From Lachnospiraceae bacterium UBA7086 (GTDB lineage Bacteria > Bacillota > Clostridia > Lachnospirales > Lachnospiraceae): DNA of 64,000 bases. Every line of letters starts with the position of its first letter. Position 1 is the stretch's first letter. Shown here one piece after another: positions 43,589 through 51,683 of the stretch. Made by a program: the position numbers and the translations under genes. The notes below the pieces were generated by a model. That model was given only the letters and a program-made list of their open reading frames with translations, searched no databases and was not told where the DNA came from. The stretch covers positions 1 through 64,000 of the forward strand of contig DKZA01000040.1 of the NCBI GenBank assembly GCA_002492525.1, in the 5' to 3' direction.

Positions 43589-44659
43589 ACGTCCGCTTTC
43601 TTTACCAATATATAGTTTCTCGTCCGCTTCCTTTAAGATTGTGGTCATATCGCTGTGGTAATCATATTCCACAAGACCGTATGTCAGGGAAACGGTAAAG
43701 GTTTCAGAACCACCGTCAAAAACGATTGCTTTGATTCTCTGCCGTAGATTGTCTAAGGCAATCATCGCATCATCTCCGTTTAATTTAGGGAAAATCAACA
43801 GAAATTCCTCACCGCCCCAACGGGATATAAAGGAGTCCGGCGGCAGTTCCTTTTGGAACGTGCTGGAAATCTTTTTCAGTACCACGTCCCCCACATCATG
43901 TCCGTAGGTATCATTTACACGTTTAAAGAAATCAATGTCACACAGACAGATACTGATTTGATTCTCTGGATTCTTGAGCAGAGAATCCAGATATTCCATA
44001 GTACTGCGGCGGTTATAGAGACCGGTCAGCGTATCCGTATTAGCCTGTTTCATCAGCTGTCTGTTGTATTCAATCAGCTTTCCTTCCAGTTCCTGGGAAT
44101 CCGCGCTGAATATGTAAGCGGTCAGGGCAAGAGACAGGAAAACAAAAAAGGTGTTTACAATCTGCATCATATTGGAGAGATCCGGCGCCAAAGCCAGCGT
44201 AGGTTCGTGAGTCTGACAATAGTAATATAGATAAATCCGAAGTGCCAGCAGGGCCAGGGTGTAGATAATCTTAGCCTTTTCGTGCCGGTATTTTGAAAAA
44301 TAACAAAATACCAGAAGTGTAATGATAAAGTGCTGCACCCCGATATTCCAGCCGAAACAGACTACGTTGGCAACTGTCCATATCAGCACATAGATGTTAA
44401 GTGCACAGTATGAGGTAAAGGAACTCCAATAATAGGAACACACAAAAGCGGCAATAAATAAAACCAAAGAAATGATGGAAAAAACAAGGCCGCTGATATG
44501 TGCAGAGAGGGCAATCAGGACACAATTAACCAAAGAATAAACTGCCATGGAAAGAATCAACAGCCTGATGACGACGATTAGTTTGGATGATTCATTTTTT
44601 CTGCCGGTGTCCCGGCGTATATTCTCATAAATGTTGGCAAAAACAGAATTCTCTTTCAT
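43571..44659 (-). CDS. Membrane diguanylate cyclase (GGDEF)
   Basis: Protein of 362 residues. Six or so helices fill about 28-190, then a GGDEF domain (about 205-360). DTLTGLYNRRSTMEYL opens the domain, the catalytic motif is GGEEF (in SRWGGEEFLLIF), and LCDIDFFKRVNDTYGHDVGD binds the nucleotide. The intact GGEEF supports active c-di-GMP synthesis. The RxxD inhibitory site is not obvious. It is divergent from the arabinose sensing genes. The signal for the membrane part is unknown. Confidence 0.92.
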   Translation of the reverse strand: MKENSVFANIYENIRRDTGRKNESSKLIVVIRLLILSMAVYSLVNCVLIALSAHISGLVFSIISLVLFIAAFVCSYYWSSFTSYCALNIYVLIWTVANVVCFGWNIGVQHFIITLLVFCYFSKYRHEKAKIIYTLALLALRIYLYYYCQTHEPTLALAPDLSNMMQIVNTFFVFLSLALTAYIFSADSQELEGKLIEYNRQLMKQANTDTLTGLYNRRSTMEYLDSLLKNPENQISICLCDIDFFKRVNDTYGHDVGDVVLKKISSTFQKELPPDSFISRWGGEEFLLIFPKLNGDDAMIALDNLRQRIKAIVFDGGSETFTVSLTYGLVEYDYHSDMTTILKEADEKLYIGKESGRDRIIF

Positions 44660-44756
44660 TATAATATTCTTTCATTAATAGAGTTTTTTTGCTAAAAAAT
44701 GATACACACATTTATATTACACCTTTTATAGTGCTAATGCAAACAAAGAATCTTGT

Positions 44757-44798
44757 TTTTATTAGAAAAAAATTTACAATTTATCTTTTATTAGAAAA
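44757..44798. promoter_or_regulatory. 13-bp direct repeat between divergent genes
   Basis: TTTTATTAGAAAA occurs at 44757-44769 and again at 44786-44798, 29 bases apart. It lies in front of the sensor kinase gene. TAGAAT at 44803-44808 is a possible -10 box. It may bind the YesN-type regulator or reflect low complexity. Confidence 0.4.
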
Positions 44799-44828
44799 TT
44801 GGTAGAATAAAGCAAAGGAGATAAAAAT

Positions 44829-46310
44829 ATGCAGGCTGCCAAAGTGAAATATTCCATTAAACATAAACTGACTCTTCTTTCCATGGTGGTGGCGATTCCC
44901 TTTCTGGTAATGGTCATTTACCTGATTTATGCGCTTCATAATTACAGCAATGCCTATGATACCATTGTGAGCAATATGACTGTGGCGAATAATTATAATC
45001 TGAATTTTAAAGAAGAGATGGATGAGAGTCTTTATAAACTGGTGGTGGGCTATGTTACCTTCGAGACAGTGGGGGATGATAAGAGTTTGCAAGATCCTTA
45101 TGTTTTGTTGGATGAATTGCGTAACGAGTTCGGAAACCTGATGAGAATCACTACAGATGGAGAGAGCCGGGCCTGGCTTCAGATTCTGCTGCGTAACATT
45201 GATACGCTGGAAGCCCGTGTGGACGACATTAAAGCGAACATAGAAAATGAGACGGGTTATGATATGAATATCGAGATGCTGGATAATAATATCTATATCC
45301 TGACAGAATTGATTCAGGATAATATTCAGTCTTATATTTATTATCAGACTAAGAGTATGGAGCATTTGACGGAGCAGCTGAATGTAAAGGTGCATACCTT
45401 CACCGTGTTTTGCGGTATCCTTTTGATCCTTCTGCTTTTGCTGGTGGTGATGCTGATCGTCATGATTGTGAGCGGCATCATCCGGCCGATTCGGGAATTG
45501 TCCCAGGTTACGGAAAAAGTGTCCGAAGGAGATTTTTCGGTTCGCGCCCATGTGGATTCCGAAGATGAAGTGGCGGTGCTTGCTGACAGTGTCAACAGCA
45601 TGACGGAGAGTATCGAAGGGCTGGTACAGAAGATCAAAGAAGATGAGCGTAAGATGCGCCGGGCGGATCTGCGGCTTTTGCAGGAACAGATTAACCCGCA
45701 CTTTCTATATAATACATTGGACACGATTGTATGGCTGATCGAAGGCAACGACCCGGATAAAGCGGTAAATGTGGTCATGTCTTTGTCGGAATTTTTCCGG
45801 CTGGTGTTGTCTAAAGGGCGTGAATATATTACCATACAGGAAGAAGAACTTCACATCAGAAGTTATCTGGAGATACAGCAGGTGCGTTATCGGGATATTC
45901 TGGAGTATGAGATTCAGATCGCGCCGGAACTTTATCAGTACAAGATTTTAAAACTTACCTTACAGCCTCTTGTGGAGAATTCTCTTTACCATGGGATTAA
46001 ATATAAGCGGGCAAAGGGGACCATAAGTGTAACGGGCAGTCTGCAGGACGGCATGATACATTTTATGGTGAAGGATAACGGGGTAGGCATGGAAGAGGAG
46101 GAACTGGCCAAACTCAAAGAGGAGATTGTCAAGCCTTGTCAGGATACAGAGAAAGGTTTTGGACTTGCCAATGTGAATGAACGTATCCGGATGAATTTTG
46201 GGACGGAATACGGTATGAAGATTGATTCCGCCAAAGGGAAAGGAACTTGTGTGGAAATTATTATACCGGCGGTTCATTATGCGGCAGATAGGAGTGAACA
46301 GGATGTTTAA
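44829..46310 (+). CDS. YesM-type sensor histidine kinase (AraS-like)
   Basis: Membrane kinase of 493 residues. Helices at about 18-38 and 190-215 enclose an extracytoplasmic domain of about 150 residues. A HAMP segment (about 215-270) is followed by the His_kinase motif LLQEQINPHFLYNTLDTIVWLIEG, with the phospho-His in NPHFLYN, and an HATPase (LVENSLYHGI; GKGTCVEII). The gene is first of a three-gene unit with a sugar-binding sensor protein and an AraC-type regulator. This matches the AraPST system of Geobacillus, which controls an arabinose transporter. AGGAG precedes the start. Its stop overlaps the next start by eight bases. Confidence 0.9.
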   Translation: MQAAKVKYSIKHKLTLLSMVVAIPFLVMVIYLIYALHNYSNAYDTIVSNMTVANNYNLNFKEEMDESLYKLVVGYVTFETVGDDKSLQDPYVLLDELRNEFGNLMRITTDGESRAWLQILLRNIDTLEARVDDIKANIENETGYDMNIEMLDNNIYILTELIQDNIQSYIYYQTKSMEHLTEQLNVKVHTFTVFCGILLILLLLLVVMLIVMIVSGIIRPIRELSQVTEKVSEGDFSVRAHVDSEDEVAVLADSVNSMTESIEGLVQKIKEDERKMRRADLRLLQEQINPHFLYNTLDTIVWLIEGNDPDKAVNVVMSLSEFFRLVLSKGREYITIQEEELHIRSYLEIQQVRYRDILEYEIQIAPELYQYKILKLTLQPLVENSLYHGIKYKRAKGTISVTGSLQDGMIHFMVKDNGVGMEEEELAKLKEEIVKPCQDTEKGFGLANVNERIRMNFGTEYGMKIDSAKGKGTCVEIIIPAVHYAADRSEQDV

Positions 46311-47331
46311 GAAGGGTGATGTCATCAGTAAACTTATTTTGGTACTGTTTGCGGCTATATTGCTTCTGATGGTGCTGGGGGGACGGCTTTTTACGGATAT
46401 TGAGGAAGAGGCTTATGAGAGCGAGGAGACTGACCGGATTGTGGTAGGGGTGTCGCAGCTGGGAAGTGAGTCTGGGTGGCGGACGGCCAATACGGAGTCC
46501 GTGCAGAATGTTTTTACGAAGGACAACGGATACTTTCTGCTGTTTAATAATGCCAGACAAAAGCAGGAGAATCAGATTAAGGCAATCCGCAGTTTTATTT
46601 CCCAACGGGTAGATTATATTGTGTTTGCACCGGTGGTGGAGACTGGCTGGGAAACAGTCCTGCAGGAGGCAAGGGAGGCAGGGATTCCGGTTATCCTTAT
46701 GGACAGACAGGTGGATGTGACGGACAAAAGCCTCTATGTAACCTGTGTGGGGAGCGATTTTGTGGAGGAGGGTGAGCGGGCCGGCCGCTGGCTGGAAAAG
46801 GATCTTAGGAAACGCGGAATGGATAAGGAGACTGTCAACATCGTGGTCCTAAAGGGAACCGAGGGGTCTTCTTCCCAGATCGGACGCACGATCGGCTTTT
46901 CAGTAGTGGCGTCAAATCATAGTAATTGGAACATCCTGGAACAGGAATACGCAGATTTCACTTCTGCCAAAGGCCGGGAAGTGATGGAGGTGTTTTTGAA
47001 AAAGCATCCGGACATTGATGTGGTAATATCTCAAAATGACGATATGACCTTCGGGGCCATTGAGGCTATCAGGGATGCCGGTAAGACAGTGGGGATTGGC
47101 GGGGATATCACCATTATTTCCTTTGATGCTGTCAATACGGCACTGGAGATGGTGGCAGATGGGATTATCAATGTAGACATTGAGTGTAATCCGAATCAGG
47201 GAGAGTATCTGTCCCGGGTCATCGAGATGCTGGAGAACGGCGAGAAAGTAGAGAATCAATATTATGTGGAAGAAAATGTTTTTACGATAGAAAATGTGAC
47301 AAGGGAACTGATAGAAGAAAGAAACTATTAG
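46303..47331 (+). CDS. Membrane-anchored sugar-binding sensor protein (AraP-like)
   Basis: Protein of 342 residues with an N-terminal uncleaved anchor (ISKLILVLFAAILLLMVLGG), no lipobox, and a periplasmic-binding-protein type 1 domain. It is clearly related to the transporter binding protein at 50457: VGVSQLGSESGWRTANTESV compares with VGIINNDPNESGYRTANVKD, and DYIVFAPVVETGWETVLQEA with DYLLLSAADVSGWDSVLQDA. Sitting between kinase and regulator genes, it probably presents bound sugar to the kinase rather than feeding transport. It overlaps the kinase gene by eight bases. Confidence 0.87.
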   Translation: MFKKGDVISKLILVLFAAILLLMVLGGRLFTDIEEEAYESEETDRIVVGVSQLGSESGWRTANTESVQNVFTKDNGYFLLFNNARQKQENQIKAIRSFISQRVDYIVFAPVVETGWETVLQEAREAGIPVILMDRQVDVTDKSLYVTCVGSDFVEEGERAGRWLEKDLRKRGMDKETVNIVVLKGTEGSSSQIGRTIGFSVVASNHSNWNILEQEYADFTSAKGREVMEVFLKKHPDIDVVISQNDDMTFGAIEAIRDAGKTVGIGGDITIISFDAVNTALEMVADGIINVDIECNPNQGEYLSRVIEMLENGEKVENQYYVEENVFTIENVTRELIEERNY

Positions 47332-47350
47332 CAGAAGGGAGATACGGGCT

Positions 47351-48973
47351 ATGCTCAAAATATTTCTGGTGGAGGATGAGAGTATTGTCAGGGAAGGGTT
47401 ACGGGATGATATGCCGTGGCAGCAGTACGGCTACCAGTTTGTGGGAGAGGCCAGTGACGGGGAGATGGCTCTGCCGCTGATACAAAAGACCAGACCGGAT
47501 GTTCTTTTGACGGATATTAAGATGCCGTTTATGGATGGACTGTCCCTGAGCCGTATTGTGCATCAGGAATTTCCGGAGATGAAGATCATCATCATCAGCG
47601 GCTATGATGATTTTGAGTATGCAAGGCAGGCGATTTCCGTGGGGGTGGAACAATATCTGCTAAAGCCCATTACCAGAGCGAATCTGCAAAAGGTGCTGAC
47701 AGAGTTAAAGACGAAGATCGAATCGGAGAAAGAACAGAAACACTATCAGGAAAAATTCCGGGATGAATCACGGGAGTATGAACAGTTTTCACGCACGAAC
47801 TTTTTTGTCAAGGTGTTTGAGGGACGTATGCCGGTGCAGGATATTTATGAGGAAGCGGCGAAACTTTCTTTAAAGATCAACGCGCCCTGCTATAATATCC
47901 TGATGTTTAATCTATTGGAGAAGCGGGCCGGAGAGAATATGGGATTTGAGTCGGAAGATTTTGCCAGGAAGAGGGAGGAACTTCTGCATTACTTTGTACG
48001 GTATCCAGAGAACCTGGTTTTCCGCTGGAATGTAAACACGTATGGAGTGCTGATTAAAGGCAGTGTGGAACAGATGAAAGAACTGACGGACAGATATCTG
48101 GAGAACGTGGAGAGGATCTGCCGGCCCACGGAAGACATTGTAGACTGGTATGCAGCTGTGGGAGAGCCAGTGGAAAGGCTGAGTCTTCTGGCAGAGTGTT
48201 ACAGCAAGGTCAATCATCTGTTTGCTTACCGTTTTCTGATGCCCCATGTGCATATCTTTACCGAAGAAGTGACGTTGAGTTATATGCCGCAGGGAGGGGA
48301 GGGAAAGTTCAAGGATATTGATTCTTCCAAAATGGATCCGGAGCTGATCCGGGATTTTCTGCTTCGTGGCAGCAGGGAGGATATACCGGAATTTGTGGAC
48401 AGTTATCTGCTTGCCATCCGGGAGGCGCTGCAGTCGCGGATGTTCCAGAATTATCTGGTGCTTCATATCCACTTTGTAACACTTGCCTATGTGGAGTCCA
48501 TTGGCGGCGATAAGGAAGAATTTATGGATAGTGTGGGCGACGGCCAGATTCAGGATAATAACCTGACGGTAGAAGAGATTTCACCTTATATCCGGAACAT
48601 GTTGGATAAGGCCATGGAATTACGTGACCGGGAATCTGATAACCAGAGCAGGCGTGTGCTTAAAAAAGCACTGGATTATATAGAAGAAAACTATTCCCAG
48701 GAATCTTTCTCCTTAAATGCAGTAGCAGGCGAAGTCAATGTCAGCGCTAATTATTTCAGTGCTATTTTCAGTCAGGCCATGCAGGTGACCTTTATTGAAT
48801 ATGTGACCCAAAAGAGAATGGAGAAAGCCAAAAAGCTTTTAAGACAGACAGAGAAACATGCCGGCGATATTGCTCTGGAGGTGGGATATAAAGATCCCCA
48901 TTATTTCAGCTTTGTCTTTAAAAAGACGCAAGGCTGTACGCCCAGGGAATATCGGGCCGGATTGAAATCCTAA
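47351..48973 (+). CDS. YesN/AraC-type response regulator (AraT-like)
   Basis: Regulator of 540 residues. The receiver at 1-125 has acidic ED at 8-9, phospho-Asp55 in VLLTDIKMPFMDG, and Lys105 in LLKPI. A middle region of about 300 residues links to an AraC HTH at the C-terminus (LNAVAGEVNVSANYFSAIFSQ; AGDIALEVGYKDPHYFSFVFKKTQGCTPREYR). It would be phosphorylated by the kinase at 44829 and activate sugar transport genes, most likely the operon at 50457. Its last four bases overlap the end of the convergent araR gene. AGAAGGGAG precedes the start. Confidence 0.92.
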   Translation: MLKIFLVEDESIVREGLRDDMPWQQYGYQFVGEASDGEMALPLIQKTRPDVLLTDIKMPFMDGLSLSRIVHQEFPEMKIIIISGYDDFEYARQAISVGVEQYLLKPITRANLQKVLTELKTKIESEKEQKHYQEKFRDESREYEQFSRTNFFVKVFEGRMPVQDIYEEAAKLSLKINAPCYNILMFNLLEKRAGENMGFESEDFARKREELLHYFVRYPENLVFRWNVNTYGVLIKGSVEQMKELTDRYLENVERICRPTEDIVDWYAAVGEPVERLSLLAECYSKVNHLFAYRFLMPHVHIFTEEVTLSYMPQGGEGKFKDIDSSKMDPELIRDFLLRGSREDIPEFVDSYLLAIREALQSRMFQNYLVLHIHFVTLAYVESIGGDKEEFMDSVGDGQIQDNNLTVEEISPYIRNMLDKAMELRDRESDNQSRRVLKKALDYIEENYSQESFSLNAVAGEVNVSANYFSAIFSQAMQVTFIEYVTQKRMEKAKKLLRQTEKHAGDIALEVGYKDPHYFSFVFKKTQGCTPREYRAGLKS

Positions 48974-50052
48974 TTCCGGAAAGCGCTGTCGCTTTCCTTG
49001 TGTACGATTTCCCAGGGGATTTCCTGGGAAACTACAGAGATTCCCTGCAATTTCTGTATGATACAGTCCGCTACGCTCCTGCCCATCTCATGGGGCCGGT
49101 GAGTCAGTGTGGTGATACGGATTTTACTCAAGTCACTTAAGTAGCTGTTGTCGAAACAGACCACGGAGAGATCATGGGGAACCCGGATGTCTGCATAGGA
49201 GAGTTCCTTGATCAGCCAGTAGGCCACTTCGTCGTTGTAGCAGATGACGGCGGAGCAGCCAACTAACTGCTCCTGGATAAATCTGGTGAGAAAACGGGTA
49301 TCCTGTCGTTTGCGCAGGGCCTCGTTGTCTATGGTATTAAACCATCCTACGTGGCGGTCTCTCAGTTCGTAGCCAAGATCCCGCAGGCAGGCAGCTACGC
49401 CAAGATAACGTTCCGGTCCCTGCAGATCGTCCATTTTGAACAGACCGGCAATCTGTGTATGTCCTAAATCGATCAGATGTCTGGCCAACAGATAGCCACC
49501 ATAATAATTGTCGTCCTTGATACAGATCTCATCGGGCAGGGCGCTGTAACGATTGTGTAAAAAGAGAAGGAAAGTTCCTTCTTTTTTAAATTTTTCATAA
49601 AGATCCAGATTGGGGGTGGGCAGGGCGCTTTTGGAGCCTTCTACAATCATACCACGAGGCAGATTTTGCAGCAGGGTAAGAAGATGTTCTCTTTCCACAG
49701 ATACATCATTATCCGTGGGATATATCTGTAGCTGATAGCCTTGAGAGGATAAGGTATTCTGGATATCGCTTAACAGGCTGGGATAGATATATTCCTGACC
49801 GCTGGCAACCAGGATGGGTATGATATTCTTCTCCGGAGCCGGGAGCAGGCCGGTTGCATACGAGCCGCTGCCCTGGCGGCTCGTAATGATGCCCTGATTA
49901 CGCAGACATGTGAGCGCTGTTCTGACAGTCTGCCGGCTGACTTGATATTGCGTACATAACTCGGCTTCGGTGGGCAGGGCAATGATTCCCTGCTGTAGGT
50001 TCTTTGTAATCTGTTCTGTAAGTAGTTTCGTAAGCGTTTCGTACTTGTTCAT
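48970..50052 (-). CDS. araR: Arabinose repressor AraR (GntR HTH plus LacI-type effector domain)
   Basis: Repressor of 360 residues. A GntR winged helix (about 5-68: LPTEAELCTQYQVSRQTVRTALTCLRNQGIITSRQGSGSYA) is fused to a LacI/GalR-type sugar-binding domain (PILVASGQEYIYPSLLSDIQ; CFDNSYLSDLSKIRITTLTHRPHEMG). This rare combination is diagnostic of AraR, which releases DNA when bound to L-arabinose. It is divergent from the arabinose transporter operon and lies next to the araA-araB-araD cluster, which confirms the role. Candidate half-sites lie at 50257-50296. Confidence 0.95.
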   Translation of the reverse strand: MNKYETLTKLLTEQITKNLQQGIIALPTEAELCTQYQVSRQTVRTALTCLRNQGIITSRQGSGSYATGLLPAPEKNIIPILVASGQEYIYPSLLSDIQNTLSSQGYQLQIYPTDNDVSVEREHLLTLLQNLPRGMIVEGSKSALPTPNLDLYEKFKKEGTFLLFLHNRYSALPDEICIKDDNYYGGYLLARHLIDLGHTQIAGLFKMDDLQGPERYLGVAACLRDLGYELRDRHVGWFNTIDNEALRKRQDTRFLTRFIQEQLVGCSAVICYNDEVAYWLIKELSYADIRVPHDLSVVCFDNSYLSDLSKIRITTLTHRPHEMGRSVADCIIQKLQGISVVSQEIPWEIVHKESDSAFRN

Positions 50053-50456
50053 GATAGAAAATCCTCTTTTTGTTCATTGTTTGTTCATAAACTATACAAT
50101 ATTTATTCATAAAAGAATCCGTAATCGGAAAAAAATATAACCTTCCGTCAGAATATGACAACTTTCACAGTATATCGTGAGGGGTTAGTATAACCTATTT
50201 TATGGTAAAAATCAATAAATTTTAAACAAAATCGTAAAAAAACCCCGTGTATTTTAAAATTTGTACTGGAATATTTTGACATGAATGAAATTTGTATTGT
50301 TGAACTCACCCAAAATCAAAAAATGCGATTTTTTAGTGTTGAAGAGGAGGATTTGTTTTGCTAAAGTAGTCTCAGGAACAAGAAGTCACAAAGATTTCCG
50401 GTTCCGGCAACATATTTAATTCTTCAGAATGAAAATGAAAGGGAGGAATTTAAGTG
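50053..50456. promoter_or_regulatory. Regulatory region between araR and the arabinose transporter
   Basis: This 404-base AT-rich gap has no gene. It contains AAATTTGTA at 50257-50265 and again at 50288-50296, 31 bases apart; the first continues as ATTTGTAC, the half-site of the Bacillus AraR operator. TTGACA at 50276-50281 lies between them without a good -10 box at 16-18 bases, which suits a promoter needing an activator such as the YesN-type regulator. A long leader of over 100 bases precedes the start codon. A GGAGG site is at 50443. Confidence 0.6.
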
Positions 50457-51542
50457 ATGAAGAAGAAATTAGCAGTTTTACTTGCAGGCGCCATGGTAAT
50501 GGCAAGTCTTGTAGGATGTGGCGGAAGCGAAGCTCCGGCTGAACCCGCAGCAGCACCCGCAGCAACAGAAGAACCCGCAGCAGAGGAGCCGGCGGCAGAA
50601 GAGCCCGCAGCAGAGGAGCCTGCAGCAGAAGAGCCCGCAGCAGATGCACCTGCAGCAAGCGGTGAGTTAATTAAAGTTGGTATTATCAATAACGATCCTA
50701 ACGAGTCCGGTTATCGTACAGCTAACGTAAAGGACTTAGAGGCAGCTTTCACAGAAGAGAATGGTTATGATGCTTCTTTCGCATACAGCCTTAAGAACGA
50801 TGAGCAGGTTGCAGCAGCTCAGAAGTTCATCCAGGACGGCGTTGACTATCTGCTTCTCTCCGCAGCTGATGTATCTGGTTGGGATTCCGTATTACAGGAT
50901 GCTCAGGATGCTGGTATCAATGTAATCCTTTTCGACCGTACAATCGATGCAGATGAGAGCCTCTATGTAGCTTCTATCGTATCCGATATGGACAAAGAGG
51001 GTGAGACCGCTGTTAACTGGTTGAAAGAGCAGGGTCTTAGCGAGTACAACATCATCCACCTTCAGGGTGTTATGGGTTCCGCAGCTCAGGTTGGACGTTC
51101 TGGCGCGCTTGACGCAGCAGTTGCATCCGATGGCTGGAAACTTGTTACACAGCAGACCGCTGAGTGGAACGCTGAGAAAGCACAGCAGATTGTACAGTCC
51201 GTTATCGACTCTGGTGAGTCCTTCAATGTAATCTATGCTGAGAACGATGATATGGCTAAGGGCGCTGTAGCAGCACTTGACAAAGCTAACATCTCTCACG
51301 GCGTAGGCAAAGACGTTATCGTAATGGGCTTTGACTGCAACAAGTGGGCACTCGAAGAGTTGCTTGCAGGCAACTGGAACTACGATGGACAGTGTAATCC
51401 TTTCCAGGCTTCTTACATCGATGAGATCATCAAGACTCTTGAGTCCGGCGGTACCATCTCTGAGAAGACAATCATCATGGATGAGAAGGGCTTCGACGCT
51501 ACAACCATCACACAGGAAGATGTAGATAACTACGGTATCTAA
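50457..51542 (+). CDS. Arabinose-type ABC transporter substrate-binding lipoprotein
   Basis: Lipoprotein of 361 residues. Signal peptide and lipobox (LVGC, lipid Cys near 21) are followed by a low-complexity linker of repeated AAEEP units (about 27-68). The binding domain is periplasmic-binding type 1, similar to YtfQ (KVGIINNDPNESGYRTAN; VDYLLLSAADVSGWDSVLQDA; YAENDDMAKGAVAAL). The codon choice (GCT, GGT, CGT) and the strong GGAGG site suggest high expression. The start is ATG 50457; GTG 50454 is an alternative. It is the first gene of the transporter operon and is followed by a terminator-like hairpin. The sugar is probably L-arabinose from context. Confidence 0.93.
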   Translation: MKKKLAVLLAGAMVMASLVGCGGSEAPAEPAAAPAATEEPAAEEPAAEEPAAEEPAAEEPAADAPAASGELIKVGIINNDPNESGYRTANVKDLEAAFTEENGYDASFAYSLKNDEQVAAAQKFIQDGVDYLLLSAADVSGWDSVLQDAQDAGINVILFDRTIDADESLYVASIVSDMDKEGETAVNWLKEQGLSEYNIIHLQGVMGSAAQVGRSGALDAAVASDGWKLVTQQTAEWNAEKAQQIVQSVIDSGESFNVIYAENDDMAKGAVAALDKANISHGVGKDVIVMGFDCNKWALEELLAGNWNYDGQCNPFQASYIDEIIKTLESGGTISEKTIIMDEKGFDATTITQEDVDNYGI

Positions 51543-51597
51543 TCTGAGGAAAAAGATTTACAAAAAGCGATTTAGATAGTAAAATTAAGTAAGAATT

Positions 51598-51647
51598 AGC
51601 GCGGCGCAGCAAATGTGAATATTCATAGGCCTGCACCGCGCTTTTTT
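51598..51647 (+). terminator. Terminator between binding-protein and ATPase genes
   Basis: AGCGCGG-C-GCAG (51598-51609) pairs with CTGC-A-CCGCGCT (51631-51642), followed by TTTTTT. It should stop much of the transcription after the binding-protein gene, so that this protein is made in excess over the transporter core. Confidence 0.88.
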
Positions 51648-51683
51648 CACAAAAACTATAACTATTGGGAGGTGAACCTGGGA

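Noticed and set aside
44781..45701. 306-codon open frame on the minus strand
   Set aside because: It lies opposite the YesM-type kinase gene, which has clear domains and a ribosome-binding site. The minus frame is low-complexity His/Gln-rich sequence.
50022..50040. Possible catabolite-responsive element inside araR (TAAGCGTTTCGTA)
   Set aside because: It only partly fits the cre consensus, lies inside the N-terminal coding region, and the HPr in this window lacks Ser46.
50416..50689. Minus-strand frames with AAGSS or LLRALLPP repeats
   Set aside because: They are shadows of the AAEEP linker repeats in the binding-protein gene.
51615..51683. Upstream ATG start of the sugar ATPase
   Set aside because: It falls inside the terminator hairpin; GTG 51684 has an ideal ribosome-binding site.
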